From NCBI RefSeq assembly GCF_000062885.1, contig NC_009142.1, positions 1,291,584 to 1,355,583 on the forward strand: a stretch of DNA of 64,000 nucleotides. Direction: 5' to 3'. Numbering within the stretch: the first letter of the stretch is position 1; each line of letters opens with the position of its first letter. The notes below the pieces were generated by a model. It was not told the origin of the DNA. It saw nothing but the letters and a program-made list of their open reading frames with translations, and did no database searches. This document shows positions 26,613 through 37,364 of the stretch, piece by piece. A program made the position numbers and the translations under genes. Origin of the DNA: Saccharopolyspora erythraea NRRL 2338. Lineage in GTDB: Bacteria > Actinomycetota > Actinomycetes > Mycobacteriales > Pseudonocardiaceae.

Positions 26613-28784
26613 TCACGACGCGGCGGCGTCCAGGCGGCGCAGCGCGCCCCGGACCACCTCCGGGTCGTGCGTGGTCCAGAACGGCGGGAGGGACGCGCGC
26701 AGGAAGCCGCCGTAGCGGGCGGTCGCCAGCCGCGGGTCGAGCACCGCGATCACGCCGCGGTCGTCGATCGACCGCAGCAGCCGTCCCGCGCCCTGGGCGA
26801 GCAGCAGCGCGGCGTGCGTGCCCGCGATCGTGAGGAACCCGTTACCGCCGTGCTCGGACACCGCCTTCTGACGCGCCGACGCCAGCGGGTCGTCCGGGCG
26901 AGGGAACGGGATCCGGTCCATCACGACCAGTTGCAGCGACTGCCCGGGCACGTCCACGCCCTGCCACAGCGAGAGCGTGCCGAACAGCGAGGTCCGCGGG
27001 TCGTCGGCGAACTTGGTGACCAGCAGCGCCGTGGAGTCCTCGCCCTGGCACAGCACCGGGGTGTCCAGCCGCTGGCGCAGCTCCTCCGACGCCTGCCGCG
27101 CGGCACGCATCGACGAGAACAGCCCGAGCGTCCGGCCGCCCGCGGCCCGCACCAGCTCGGTCAGCTCGTCCAGGTACTGCGGCGGCAGTCCGTCGCGTCC
27201 GGGCTGCGGCAGGTGGCGCGCGATGTAGAGGATCCCGCTGCGCTGGTGCTCGAAGGGCGACCCGACGTCGAGCCCGGTCCACTTCGGTCCGCCGTCGTCC
27301 GAGGGCACCTCCTTGTCGGTGGCCGCCCCCTCGGCCTTGCGGGCCCGCTGCTCCGGCGGCAGCCCCCACTGCCTGGCCAGCGTGTCGAAGGAACCGCCGA
27401 GCGCGAGCGTCGCCGAGGTCAGCACCGTCGTGCGCTGGCCGAACAGCCGCTCCCGAAGCAGTCCGCCGACGCCCAGGGGCGCGACCCGGACGGTCGGGGG
27501 TCGGTTGGGGTCGGCGGCGACCCACACCACGTCGCGCCGCCGGTCGTCCTCCTCGTCGAAGGCTTCGAGCACCCGGACCGCCGTGTCGTGCACGTCCTCG
27601 GTGAGCGCGAGGGCCAGCTTGCGGGCCGTGCTGCCCTCGACGTCCTCCTTGCGCTCGGGCCCGAGCGCGGTCACGCACGCCGCCGCCGCGTCCCGGGTCG
27701 CCGCCAGGGCGCCGCCGAGGTCGCGGGGCAGCTCTTCCAGCCTGCGCGGTTGGGCGTCCTGCAACACCGCGTCGAGCCCTTCGCCAGCCTCGTCGAGCCG
27801 GTCGGCGATCTCCTGGTCGATGGCGCGCCCGCAGCGCCGCGCGGCCAGCTTCACCGAGCCCGCGGTCAGCTCGCCGGTCGCAGCCGAGGTCACCCGGTCG
27901 ACCAGGTCGTGCGCCTCGTCGACCATCACCACGTCGTGCTCCGGCAGGATCGGGCGGTCGTCGAGGGCGTCGATGGCCAGCAGCGCGTGGTTGGTGACCA
28001 CGACGTCGGCCCGGCCCGCCTCGGCGCGGGCGCGCTCGGCGAAGCAGTCGGTGCCGACCGGGCAGCGGTGCGCGCCGAGGCATTCCTTCGCCGTCACCGA
28101 GACCTGCCGCCACGCCTGGTCGGTGACGCCCGGCACGAGTTCGTCGCGGTCGCCGGTCTCGGTCTCCGACGACCACTCGCGCAGCCGCTTGACCTGGCGT
28201 TCCAGCGCCGAGGCCGCGAACGGGTCGAACAGCGCGCCCTCGTCGGGCTCCTCGGGGGCGCCGCCGTCGACGCGGTTGAGGCACAGGTAGTTGCGGCGGC
28301 CCTTGAGGATCGCGAACTTCGGCGCGCGGCCCAGCGCGTCGGTCAGCGCGGTGGCCAGCCGGGGCAGGTCGCGGTCGACGAGTTGGCGTTGCAGCGCGAT
28401 CGTCGCGGTCGAGACGATGACGGTGGTCTCCTCCGCGACGGCGTGGCGGATCGCGGGGACCAGGTAGGCCAGCGACTTGCCGGTGCCGGTGCCGGCCTGC
28501 ACGGCCAGGTGCTCACCGGAGCGGATCGAGTGCTCGACCGCCTCGGCCATCTGCGACTGACCCGTCCGCTCGGTTCCGCCGACGGCCGCGACGGCGATCT
28601 CCATCAAGGCGCGCAAGCTCGGGACGCCTCCGCCGCGGCGCCCGGACGACCTCCTGACCTCGTTCGACGGCTCCGCGACGTCGGCGGCGATCTCGGGCGG
28701 GAGCTCGTCGTGCTCGTCGGGATCGAAGGCGTTCGGGTCGGACCAGCGCGGGACGGATCCGCGCTGCGGGACGGAGGCTGGCAC
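26613..28784 (-). CDS. dinG: DinG-family ATP-dependent DNA helicase
   Basis: 723 residues. An XPD/DinG superfamily 2 helicase: Walker A AGTGTGKS at 97-104, DEAH box at 289-292, and four cysteines (168, 235, 241, 247) between motifs I and II for a [4Fe-4S] cluster. C-terminal motifs include SLWQGVDVPG and QGAGRLLRS. Family members unwind DNA, R-loops and related structures in repair. It corresponds in position to Rv1329c next to pncB, although two genes now separate them. The GTG start gives an acidic 50-residue leader; the ribosome-binding site is weak, so the exact start is uncertain. Confidence 0.93.
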   Translation of the reverse strand: MPASVPQRGSVPRWSDPNAFDPDEHDELPPEIAADVAEPSNEVRRSSGRRGGGVPSLRALMEIAVAAVGGTERTGQSQMAEAVEHSIRSGEHLAVQAGTGTGKSLAYLVPAIRHAVAEETTVIVSTATIALQRQLVDRDLPRLATALTDALGRAPKFAILKGRRNYLCLNRVDGGAPEEPDEGALFDPFAASALERQVKRLREWSSETETGDRDELVPGVTDQAWRQVSVTAKECLGAHRCPVGTDCFAERARAEAGRADVVVTNHALLAIDALDDRPILPEHDVVMVDEAHDLVDRVTSAATGELTAGSVKLAARRCGRAIDQEIADRLDEAGEGLDAVLQDAQPRRLEELPRDLGGALAATRDAAAACVTALGPERKEDVEGSTARKLALALTEDVHDTAVRVLEAFDEEDDRRRDVVWVAADPNRPPTVRVAPLGVGGLLRERLFGQRTTVLTSATLALGGSFDTLARQWGLPPEQRARKAEGAATDKEVPSDDGGPKWTGLDVGSPFEHQRSGILYIARHLPQPGRDGLPPQYLDELTELVRAAGGRTLGLFSSMRAARQASEELRQRLDTPVLCQGEDSTALLVTKFADDPRTSLFGTLSLWQGVDVPGQSLQLVVMDRIPFPRPDDPLASARQKAVSEHGGNGFLTIAGTHAALLLAQGAGRLLRSIDDRGVIAVLDPRLATARYGGFLRASLPPFWTTHDPEVVRGALRRLDAAAS

Positions 28785-28971
28785 GCCTTCAGACGGTACC
28801 GCTCGCCCCTGACCGGCCAGTCCGCGCCACGACGGGGTCCTCGGCGCGGTACGTCGGGCGCGGTCAACCCGGGGCGTGCCGGAATCCGGCGGCCGGTGCC
28901 GTCAACGGCGGCCGGTGATCCGTTCGGCAGGACCGAAGCCCCCGACTCAGAGGTGCCGTGGGGGAGCGCGG

Positions 28972-29187
28972 ATGTTGGTGGTGACCGGTCCGTCCGGGAA
29001 CGTGGGCTCCGAACTGGTCGAGGAGCTGCGCGCGATGCCCGCGACGCGGCGGCCGTCGCCGCAGACGCCCCGGTTGGGCCGCACCGTGCGCTACACCTGT
29101 CCCGGTCTGCTCCGCTTCGCGCTGCGGCTGCGCCGTCGCGGCGTGGGCTTCGGAGTTCCTCGACGACACGGCGTGGCGCTGCGATGA
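28972..29187 (+). pseudogene. Fragment of an NAD(P)-binding (NmrA/atypical SDR) protein
   Basis: A 71-codon frame starting MLVVTGPSGNVGSELVEEL, the dinucleotide-binding N-terminus of NmrA-like proteins, behind a good GGGGGAG ribosome-binding site. After about 20 residues it passes to GLLRFALRLRRRGVGF, which resembles the C-terminal region of the same family, then stops. The middle of about 180 residues is missing, so it is probably a deleted remnant. Confidence 0.5.
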
Positions 29188-29263
29188 GCGGGCCTGGACG
29201 TGAACGGCACGGGGTCGAGTCGGGCGTCGCCCCGGATGTGCCGAGACCGGCGGATCTCCGGTG

Positions 29264-30058
29264 TCAGGGGTTCAGGAACCGGCGGTTGAACGCCGTCGCG
29301 AGCCAGGGTTTGCGGCCCCACGCCACGATCCGCCAGGACAAGCTCTCCCGTACCGGGCTGCGCCGGCCGTAGTTGACGAGCAGGAAGCTTTCCGGATCCG
29401 CGCTGATCCGCAGGTCCACCCGATCCGGTGGAGTGGTGGTGACGGTGAGCGCGCCGGAGCGGAACTCGAAGTAGTAGCGCCGCTGCCCGCGCAGCCGCAG
29501 CTCGTAGTTCGCCGTGTGGGTGTCGTCCGGATCGACCCAGCCGGGCGCGATGTGGACCAGCGCCTCCATCACGCGCGACACGTCGGCGGCGTCGATCGGC
29601 CAGCGGCGTCCCATGGCGGTGGCGATGTCCCAGCCGTGCACCAGGTACTCGGCGATGAGCGTGCCGAGCGCGCGGTCGGCGGGCAGCTTGGTGCCGCCGT
29701 CGAACCGCATGTCCGGCTGGTCGGCGCCGAACTCCAGCACGGTGGCCAGCAGCGAGTCGACACCCCGGCGCAGCAGCGCGGTCAGCTCGTGCAGGTCGCG
29801 GGTCGGCAGCTCGCGGAGCTGCCGCGCGTTGTAGGCGGGCAGCTCGGCCGCGGTGCGGAGCCAGTCGTCGCCACCGCGGGCCAGGTCCTCGTAGCGCGGC
29901 GGCTCCATCGCGAGGTGGCCGACGACGTCGGTCAGCGACCAGCCGGGAGTCGCCGGGATCGGCAGGTCCGGATCGGGGGCCGAGCGCACGAGGCGCACGA
30001 ACCGCTCCGCCGACCGGGACACGGCGTCGGCCATATCGGCCGTGGTGGGGCTCGACAT
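29264..30058 (-). CDS. Maleylpyruvate isomerase/DinB-type mycothiol-dependent protein
   Basis: 264 residues. The N-terminal half is a four-helix domain of the TIGR03083/mycothiol maleylpyruvate isomerase type: [16 protein letters not shown] contains the first metal His, and [18 protein letters not shown] holds the second. The C-terminal part is a small beta-rich domain common in this group. Such enzymes use mycothiol, the actinobacterial thiol; the substrate is unknown. ATG at 30058 is used; ATG at 30070 is also in frame. Confidence 0.82.
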   Translation of the reverse strand: MSSPTTADMADAVSRSAERFVRLVRSAPDPDLPIPATPGWSLTDVVGHLAMEPPRYEDLARGGDDWLRTAAELPAYNARQLRELPTRDLHELTALLRRGVDSLLATVLEFGADQPDMRFDGGTKLPADRALGTLIAEYLVHGWDIATAMGRRWPIDAADVSRVMEALVHIAPGWVDPDDTHTANYELRLRGQRRYYFEFRSGALTVTTTPPDRVDLRISADPESFLLVNYGRRSPVRESLSWRIVAWGRKPWLATAFNRRFLNP

Positions 30059-30167
30059 CTTTCCCAGCATGCCGAGCGGCCACGCGCCCGGAATAACGGA
30101 ACGATCACGATCGCCAGGTGGTCGTCCCTCGTCCTCGGCACGGTGCCCGTGCGTGATGACGCGCCGC

Positions 30168-30740
30168 TCAGGCGGCCACGACGGGCTCGCCCACCAGCCG
30201 CACACCCGCCGCGCGCAAGTCCTCCATCGCGGCGTCCACGGTCGGCCGCGAGACGCCGGCGGTCAGGTCGAGCAGGACCGTCGTGGCGATGCCCGCCTCG
30301 ACGGCGTCCAGCGCGGTCGCCCGCACGCAGTGGTCGGTGGCGATGCCGACGACGTCGACCTGGTCGACGCCGCGCTCGCGCAGCCACTCCACCAGCGCGC
30401 GGTCCTGGTGGTCGGTGCCTTCGAAACCGGAGTAGCCGTCGCTGTACTGGCCCTTGGAGAACACCGCCTCGACCGGGCCGACCTCCAGGTCCGGGTGGAA
30501 GGCCGCGCCCGGCGTCCCGGCGACGCAGTGCACCGGCCACGAGCGGACGAAGTCCGGCTCTTCGCTGAAGTGCGCGCCCGGGTCGATGTGGTAGTCGCGG
30601 GTGGCCACGATGTGGTCGTGGCCGGACTGGACGGCGTACCTCGAGATGGCCGCGGCCACCGCGGCGCCGCCCGCTACCGCCAGCGCGCCGCCCTCGCAGA
30701 AGTCGTTCTGCACGTCGACGACGATCAGTGCCTTGGCCAT
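30168..30740 (-). CDS. pncA: Nicotinamidase
   Basis: 190 residues. The catalytic triad Asp9, Lys96, Cys138 (ATDHCVRAT) and metal ligands Asp49, His51, His57 and His71 match the mycobacterial PncA almost residue for residue. It hydrolyses nicotinamide to nicotinate for NAD salvage, and such enzymes also activate pyrazinamide. It starts 9 bp after the pncB stop, so the two salvage enzymes form one operon. Confidence 0.95.
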   Translation of the reverse strand: MAKALIVVDVQNDFCEGGALAVAGGAAVAAAISRYAVQSGHDHIVATRDYHIDPGAHFSEEPDFVRSWPVHCVAGTPGAAFHPDLEVGPVEAVFSKGQYSDGYSGFEGTDHQDRALVEWLRERGVDQVDVVGIATDHCVRATALDAVEAGIATTVLLDLTAGVSRPTVDAAMEDLRAAGVRLVGEPVVAA

Positions 30741-30749
30741 GACCGGCTC

Positions 30750-32054
30750 CTACTGCTCCGGGAACACCGTCGGGATCGCGGGTTCGCCGTGGGACAGCTT
30801 CAGCCCCTCCCACGGCAGGCTGACCAACGCGTCCTTCAGCCGTTGCCGATTGTCCTCCAGCGAGGGGAGATCATCTACCCGCTTGCCGCTCCTGAGCAAG
30901 GGGATCTGCAGGAACCTGTCGTGCGCTCCCAGCTCCGGTCCGGCGGCGGCCGGGTAGACGGCCTCCTCCACGGCGGTGCCGGTCGGCTTGTGCCTGCGCA
31001 CGGCGATCTTGCGGCCGCCGCGCGAGGTCTTGTGCGTGCTGCGCTTGGCCACCGGCCTGCCGTCGACCTCGACCAGCTTGTAGACCATCTCCGACGTGGG
31101 CGCCCCGGAGCCGGTGACCAGCGCGGTGCCGACGCCGTAGCCGTCGACCGGCTCGGCGCGCAGCGCGGCGATGGCGTGCTCGTCGAGGTCGCCGGATACC
31201 ACGATCTTGGTCTCGAACGCGCCCAGCGAGTCGAGCTGCTCGCGCGCCTGCCTGGCCAGCACGCCGACGTCACCGGAGTCGATCCGGATCGCCCCGAGGC
31301 CGATGCCCGCCACGTCGATGGCCAGCGCGATGCCGTTGGTGATGTCGTAGGTGTCGACCAGCAGCGTCGTGCCGGCGCCCAGCATCGCGACCTGCGACTC
31401 GAAGGCGGCGCGCTCGGTGTCGTGCAGCAGGGTGAAGGCGTGCGCGGCGGTTCCGGCCGTCGGGATGCCGTAGCGGCGGCCGGCCTCCAGGTTCGACGTC
31501 GCGGTGAATCCCGCCAGGTAGGCGACCCGTGCGGAAGCCACCGCCGACTCCTCGTGCGTGCGGCGCGAACCCATCTCGATCAGGCGGCGCCCGTTGGCCG
31601 CCGACGCCATGCGGGCCGCGGCGGCGGCGATCGCGCTGTCGTGGTTGAGGATCGACAGGACCACCGTCTCCAGGACCACGGCCTCGGCGAAGGTGCCGCG
31701 CACGCTCAGCAGCGGGGAGCCGGGGAAGTACACCTCGCCCTCGGGGTAGCCGTCGACGTCTCCCCGGAACCGGTAGTCGGCCAGCCACTCCAGCGTGCTG
31801 TCGCCGACCACCCCGGCACTGGCGAGCTGTTCGAGCTCGGCTTCGCCGAACCGGAAGTTCTCGATCGCCTCCAGCACCCGGTCCAAGCCGCCCACGACCC
31901 CGTAGCGCCTGCCGTCGGGCAGCCGCCGGGTGAACACCTCGAAGGCGCACTGGCGGTCCGCGCTGCCGTCGCGCAGGGCGCTGGCGAGCATGGTCAGCTC
32001 GTACTGGTCGGTGAGCAGCGCGGTGCTTGCTGCGAGTGTGCTTGCCGCCGTCAT
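30750..32054 (-). CDS. pncB: Nicotinate phosphoribosyltransferase
   Basis: 434 residues. [15 protein letters not shown] at the N-terminus, [29 protein letters not shown] and [10 protein letters not shown] are typical of this family. It converts nicotinate and PRPP to nicotinate mononucleotide, directly after the PncA reaction. It corresponds to Rv1330c (pncB1) in the conserved block. The ATG at 32054 has no clear ribosome-binding site. The next gene, pncA, follows in the same direction. Confidence 0.95.
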   Translation of the reverse strand: MTAASTLAASTALLTDQYELTMLASALRDGSADRQCAFEVFTRRLPDGRRYGVVGGLDRVLEAIENFRFGEAELEQLASAGVVGDSTLEWLADYRFRGDVDGYPEGEVYFPGSPLLSVRGTFAEAVVLETVVLSILNHDSAIAAAAARMASAANGRRLIEMGSRRTHEESAVASARVAYLAGFTATSNLEAGRRYGIPTAGTAAHAFTLLHDTERAAFESQVAMLGAGTTLLVDTYDITNGIALAIDVAGIGLGAIRIDSGDVGVLARQAREQLDSLGAFETKIVVSGDLDEHAIAALRAEPVDGYGVGTALVTGSGAPTSEMVYKLVEVDGRPVAKRSTHKTSRGGRKIAVRRHKPTGTAVEEAVYPAAAGPELGAHDRFLQIPLLRSGKRVDDLPSLEDNRQRLKDALVSLPWEGLKLSHGEPAIPTVFPEQ

Positions 32055-32150
32055 GGGCCCGAGATTACGTGGTGCGAGATCGGCCGCCCTCCGGCGTTCA
32101 CCGGGCCGGGCAGCCCCCTCCACCGGCGGCCGCGGGCCTGGCGTGATCAG

Positions 32151-32431
32151 CGCCTGGTCGCCCGCGCGTTCACCCCCGCCGCACGTCGAGCGCTCGCGGC
32201 CCCGGGTCGACGAGCTGGCGTCGCGGCTGGTGGGAGGTGGCCGCTGCCGGCCGCCACCGACCTCGTGGCCGGCCCGGCCCCCGCTGCCGCGGAGTGGTCC
32301 GAGGTCGCGATCGGCCTCGGCGCCGCCCCCGTCGCCGAACGGCTGCCGAGCCTGCGCATGGCCGGTACGGCGTGGCCGGGCATCCCGTCAACGACGGTTC
32401 CAGCCGCCTCGACGTGGCGTGGTGGCCGTGA
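32151..32431 (+). pseudogene. Decayed cytochrome P450 fragment
   Basis: RLVARAFTP followed, one frame over, by [17 protein letters not shown] is the conserved C-helix and following region of bacterial cytochrome P450s. About 230 residues, including the heme Cys loop, are missing. A second piece ([25 protein letters not shown] and, after another shift, SSRLDVAWW) resembles the P450 C-terminus. Short, frameshifted and deleted, it cannot make an active enzyme. Confidence 0.6.
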
Positions 32432-32510
32432 CGCGGCGGAGGCGTCCGGTCGCTGTTCGTGTTGCCCGTGCCCGGCCGACGCGCGCACACACGCGTGCGA
32501 ACATGGGGGT

Positions 32511-32804
32511 ATGACCTCGCCCACCGAACTGGAGCGTGCGCAACTCGATCCGGGGGAACTCGGAACCGAGGACAAGCCGTGGGTGACCGTGGTCTGGAAC
32601 GACCCGGTCAACCTGATGTCCTACGTGACCTACGTCCTGCAGAAGATCTTCGGCTACAGCAAGGACCACGCCACGAAGCTGATGCTGGACGTGCACCACA
32701 AGGGACGTGCCGCGGTGTCGTCCGGGTCGAAGGAGAAGGTCGAGGGCGACGTGGCCAAGCTGCACGCCGCCGGCCTCTGGGCGACGATGCAGAAGGACTC
32801 CTGA
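32511..32804 (+). CDS. clpS: ATP-dependent Clp protease adaptor ClpS
   Basis: 97 residues. [20 protein letters not shown] carries the N-degron-binding Asn-Asp pair and [14 protein letters not shown] the conserved helix. ClpS presents N-end-rule substrates to ClpC/ClpA. ATG at 32511 is chosen; GGGGG lies directly before it, so a short leader is likely. DUF2017 follows 4 bp later, as in mycobacteria (Rv1331-Rv1332). Confidence 0.95.
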   Translation: MTSPTELERAQLDPGELGTEDKPWVTVVWNDPVNLMSYVTYVLQKIFGYSKDHATKLMLDVHHKGRAAVSSGSKEKVEGDVAKLHAAGLWATMQKDS

Positions 32805-32808
32805 TCAC

Positions 32809-33372
32809 GTGAACGGCTGGACGCGCAAGAACGGCCACGTGGTGGCCGAGTTCTCCCAGCAGGAGGCCGCCGTCGTCCGCGGCCTGGTGGGCCAGATCAA
32901 GGACATGCTCACCGCCCGCGCCGACGAGGCGCCGCAGGACGAGCTCTCCGAGCTGACCGGCATCCGGACCGGCCCCACCACCCCGCCGCAGGACCGGGTG
33001 CTCGGACGGCTGCTCCCCGACTTCTACCGGCACGACCCCGAGACGGGTGAGAGCGACGCCGAGGACGCCGACGCCGCCGGCGCGATGCGCTCGCTGCACG
33101 AGCCGGAGCTGCTGGACCGCAAGACCGGCGTGGCGGAGCTGGTGCTGGAGACCTGCCCCCGCGATGGCGGGCGCGTCGAGCTGACCGGCGAGCAGGCCGA
33201 CGGCTGGCTTGCGGCGCTCAACGACGTCCGGCTCGCGCTGGGCACCGCGCTCGACGTCGACGACGACATGCCCGACGAGCTGCCCGAGGACGACCTGCGG
33301 CGCGAGCACCTCGGCGTCTACCAGTGGCTGACCTGGGTGCAGGACAGCCTCGTCGACGCCGTGATGTCCTGA
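32809..33372 (+). CDS. DUF2017 family protein
   Basis: 187 residues. Matches the DUF2017 family, which always follows clpS in actinobacteria (Rv1332 in M. tuberculosis). FSQQEAAVVRGLVGQIKDML and YQWLTWVQDSLV are conserved helices; the centre is acidic. The link to ClpS is by gene order; function unknown. GTG at 32809 is 4 bp after the clpS stop. Confidence 0.9.
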   Translation: MNGWTRKNGHVVAEFSQQEAAVVRGLVGQIKDMLTARADEAPQDELSELTGIRTGPTTPPQDRVLGRLLPDFYRHDPETGESDAEDADAAGAMRSLHEPELLDRKTGVAELVLETCPRDGGRVELTGEQADGWLAALNDVRLALGTALDVDDDMPDELPEDDLRREHLGVYQWLTWVQDSLVDAVMS

Positions 33373-33422
33373 CGGGTGCGCCGGACGACACGCATGTGAC
33401 CACGACGAACGGGCGGGGTGGG

Positions 33423-34457
33423 ATGGCCGAGCTGCGACCGGGGGAGCGCGGCGGGATCGTCGACGTCGAGGGCGTGCTGGTCGGCCACGACCAGCGGTTC
33501 GACGAGCACTGGGCGACCGGCGCCAGCGTCGTCGCCGTCCCGGAGGGCGCGACCGCCGCGGTCGACGTGCGCGGCGGCGGGCCGGGCACGCGCGAGACCG
33601 ACGCCCTGCACCCGACCCACCTGGTCCAGCAGGCGCACGCGGTCGTGCTGGCCGGCGGCAGCGCCTACGGCCTGGCCGCCGCCGACGGCGTCATGCGCAG
33701 GCTCGCCGAGTGCGGCCACGGCCTCCAGGTCGGGCAGCGGCCGGAGGAAGTGGTGCCGATCGTGCCCTCCGCGGTGCTGTTCGACCTCCCGATGGGTGAC
33801 TGGGGCAACCGGCCGGACGCCGAGTTCGGCTACCGGGCCGCGGTCTCGGCCGACCGCACCGACACCCGAGAGGGAAACGTCGGGGCGGGCACGGGCGCCG
33901 TCGCGGGCAGCCTCAAGGGCGGCATCGGCACCGCGAGCGCGGTCCTCGACGACGGCACGACGGTCGGGGCGCTGATGGCGGTCAACTCCGCGGGCGAGGT
34001 CGTCGACCCCTCGACCGGGCTGCCCTGGTACCCGGTGCCCGGCCTGCGCGCTCCCGACCCCACCGAGGTCGCGGCCGGCCGCCCGGCGGGCGGCAGGCGC
34101 GGGCGCCACGGGCCCACCGGCCGCCCGCTCAACACCACGATCGGCGTGGTCGCGACCGACCGGCGGCTGACCAAGGCCGAGTGCCACCGGGTGGCGGTGG
34201 CCGCCCACGACGGCATCGCCCGCGCCGTGCGGCCCGCGCACGGGATGTTCGACGGCGACACCGTGTTCGCCCTGGCCACGGGCGCGCGCGACGGGCTGCC
34301 CGAGGCGGGCGAGCCGAGCTGGGCGACCGCCCTCGACGCGGTCTGCTCCGCCGCGGCGCACGTCGTCGCGGTCGCGATCGGGCGCGCGGTGCTGGCCGCC
34401 GAGCCGGTCGGCGAGGTGACCTCTTACACGATCCGCTATCCCTCCGCACGGGAATGA
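33423..34457 (+). CDS. P1 family (DmpA-like) N-terminal nucleophile peptidase
   Basis: 344 residues. An S58/DmpA-type fold: VAVPEGATAAVDVRGGGPGT, LAGGSAYGLAAADGV, and the probable self-cleavage site in LNTTIGVVATD, where a Thr becomes the N-terminal nucleophile. Family members are aminopeptidases or amidases made as a precursor and cut into two chains. It corresponds to Rv1333. ATG at 33423 is used; GTG at 33396 is an in-frame alternative. Confidence 0.88.
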   Translation: MAELRPGERGGIVDVEGVLVGHDQRFDEHWATGASVVAVPEGATAAVDVRGGGPGTRETDALHPTHLVQQAHAVVLAGGSAYGLAAADGVMRRLAECGHGLQVGQRPEEVVPIVPSAVLFDLPMGDWGNRPDAEFGYRAAVSADRTDTREGNVGAGTGAVAGSLKGGIGTASAVLDDGTTVGALMAVNSAGEVVDPSTGLPWYPVPGLRAPDPTEVAAGRPAGGRRGRHGPTGRPLNTTIGVVATDRRLTKAECHRVAVAAHDGIARAVRPAHGMFDGDTVFALATGARDGLPEAGEPSWATALDAVCSAAAHVVAVAIGRAVLAAEPVGEVTSYTIRYPSARE

Positions 34458-34536
34458 ACCATGGTCTGAGCACGTTGCGCCGGTTGAGCAGGCGTAACCG
34501 GGATTTCACATCGTGGGACCCCGGTGTCACGGCCAT

Positions 34537-34542
34537 TAGGAT
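34537..34542 (+). promoter_or_regulatory. -10 box of mec (leaderless)
   Basis: TAGGAT fits the TANNNT consensus and lies 7 bp before the GTG at 34550, where transcription would then begin, giving a leaderless mec-cysO-cysM message. Confidence 0.5.
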
Positions 34543-34549
34543 GGTGTTT

Positions 34550-34993
34550 GTGCTGGTGATCCGACGCGACCTCGTCGACGCGATGGTCGCGCATGCCCGA
34601 CGGGACCACCCCGACGAAGCGTGCGGTGTCATTGCCGGCCCGGAAGGGTCGGACCGACCGCTGCGGCTGGTCGAAATGGTCAACGCCGAGCGTTCCCCGA
34701 CCTTCTACCGCTTCGACTCGGCCGAGCAGCTGAAGGTGTGGCGGGAGATGGACGCCGCGGACGAGGAGCCCGTGGTCATCTACCACTCCCACACCGCGAC
34801 CGAGGCGTACCCGTCGCGGACCGACATCTCCTACGCGTCGGAGCCCAACGCCCACTACGTTCTCGTGTCCACCCGGGACCCGGAGGTCCACGAGCTGCGT
34901 TCCTACCGGATCCTCGACGGTGTGGTGACCGAGGAGCCGGTCGAGGTCGTCGAGGCCTACGAGCCGACCGGAGCCGGCGCGGCGGCAGAGTGA
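34550..34993 (+). CDS. mec: M67/JAMM metallopeptidase Mec
   Basis: 147 residues. The JAMM zinc site is intact: an N-terminal Glu in HPDEACGVIAG, then YHSHTATEAYPSRTD (His-x-His...Asp). In M. tuberculosis the homologue (Rv1334) removes cysteine from the sulfur carrier CysO. It is followed directly by cysO and cysM, as expected. Here it may also trim the CysO C-terminus (see cysO). The likely leaderless GTG at 34550 is chosen over ATG 34541 and GTG 34544. Confidence 0.93.
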   Translation: MLVIRRDLVDAMVAHARRDHPDEACGVIAGPEGSDRPLRLVEMVNAERSPTFYRFDSAEQLKVWREMDAADEEPVVIYHSHTATEAYPSRTDISYASEPNAHYVLVSTRDPEVHELRSYRILDGVVTEEPVEVVEAYEPTGAGAAAE

Positions 34994-35049
34994 CCGCGCC
35001 GGTCGTGACCCGTCAAGTTCAAGAAGTCCTGAGCGGACAGGAGGCCCCC

Positions 35050-36316
<1,267 letters not shown>

Positions 36317-36338
36317 GGCCCCGCGACCGCAGTCATCG

Positions 36339-36376
36339 AACCGCCCGGGACGCCCAACACGGGGTCCCGGGCGGTT
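36339..36376. terminator. Bidirectional terminator after cysM
   Basis: Perfect 13-bp stem (36339-36351 with 36364-36376), 12-nt loop, lying between the ends of two convergent genes. Confidence 0.82.
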
Positions 36377-36404
36377 TCGCCTTTCCGGCGGGCTTTTCCG
36401 GGTG

Positions 36405-37259
36405 TCAGCCGGTGAAGGCGGGAGTGCGGAGTCCGGTGCCGATGCCGGGAACCACCAGCACCGCACCGTCGGTGTCGCCCGGATCGGAGACGCCGTCGCG
36501 CGCCGAGGTCACGTACAGGTCGGTGAGGTCCGGTCCCCCGAAGCAGCAGTCCGTCGGACGCCGCACAGGCAGCTCGACGCAGCGGTCCAGCTCGCCTTCG
36601 GGCGTGTAGCGGCGGATCTGCGCCGCGTCGCGCACCGCGACCCACACGCACCCGTCGGCGTCGACGCACAGCCCGGCCGGTTCGCCGCCGACCTCGCACA
36701 GCGGCCTGCGGCCCGTCGCGGTGCCCGCCGCCACGTCGAAGTCGAGCACGTCGACGCGTCCAGTCGCGCTGTCGGCGAAGTACATCCGCGCGTCGTCCGG
36801 GCTCCAGCCGACGCCGCAGGCCGCCGCGAGCCCGTCGAGCGCGATCTTCGCGGCGCCGTCGTCGGTCACCCGCGCGAGCCAGCCGTCGCCGCTCTCGTCC
36901 TCCCGGACGGTGCTCGCCCACAGCCGGCCCTTGCGGTCGATCGCGGTCGCGCCGCCGCGAACCCCGTCGCGCGCCCAGTAGACGAGCCAGACGCGGTGCT
37001 CGCCGTCGGCGTCGAACAGCGCGACGCCCTCGGCCAGGTGCAGCACGAGACCGCCGCGGCTGCGCGGACGCGCCGAGCTGACCGCCTGCGGGACCTCCAT
37101 GCTGTGGTCCACGCGGTCCACGGTCATGCGGTGCACGGTGCGGGCAGGCACGTCGACCCACAGCAGGCTGTCGGTACCGGTGTCCCACACGGGCGCGTAT
37201 CCGTGGCGGGCCGCCGCCGGCACGGCGACCTCCGGTTGTGCTTGCGCGGACACTGCCAC
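36405..37259 (-). CDS. SMP-30/gluconolactonase family protein
   Basis: 284 residues. A six-bladed beta-propeller: WVDVPARTVHRM, RGGATAIDRKGRLWAST, ACGVGWSPDDARMYFADS and PAGLCVDADGCVWVAV are typical blades, with the Glu/Asn/Asp metal-ligand positions largely kept (including the Asp of WSPDDARMYFAD). Members hydrolyse lactones such as gluconolactone or aldonolactones. It is not in the mycobacterial block, so it is an insertion or rearrangement. GTG at 37259; the rhomboid gene is divergent. Confidence 0.85.
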   Translation of the reverse strand: MAVSAQAQPEVAVPAAARHGYAPVWDTGTDSLLWVDVPARTVHRMTVDRVDHSMEVPQAVSSARPRSRGGLVLHLAEGVALFDADGEHRVWLVYWARDGVRGGATAIDRKGRLWASTVREDESGDGWLARVTDDGAAKIALDGLAAACGVGWSPDDARMYFADSATGRVDVLDFDVAAGTATGRRPLCEVGGEPAGLCVDADGCVWVAVRDAAQIRRYTPEGELDRCVELPVRRPTDCCFGGPDLTDLYVTSARDGVSDPGDTDGAVLVVPGIGTGLRTPAFTG

Positions 37260-37351
37260 CTTCCGACTGATCCCCCGGACGACGGCCGAACCCTATCGCG
37301 GTGCCCAGGGACGTCAGGGTCATCCCCGACCCCGGTGACCCGCTCTTCCCG

Positions 37352-37357
37352 TAGCCT
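37352..37357 (+). promoter_or_regulatory. -10 box of the rhomboid-murI operon
   Basis: TAGCCT, 7 bp before the GTG at 37365, which fits a leaderless transcript. Confidence 0.4.
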
Positions 37358-37364
37358 CGATGGT

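Noticed and set aside
26667..29372. 901-codon plus-strand frame across dinG
   Set aside because: dinG on the other strand has all helicase and Fe-S motifs; the plus frame has none.
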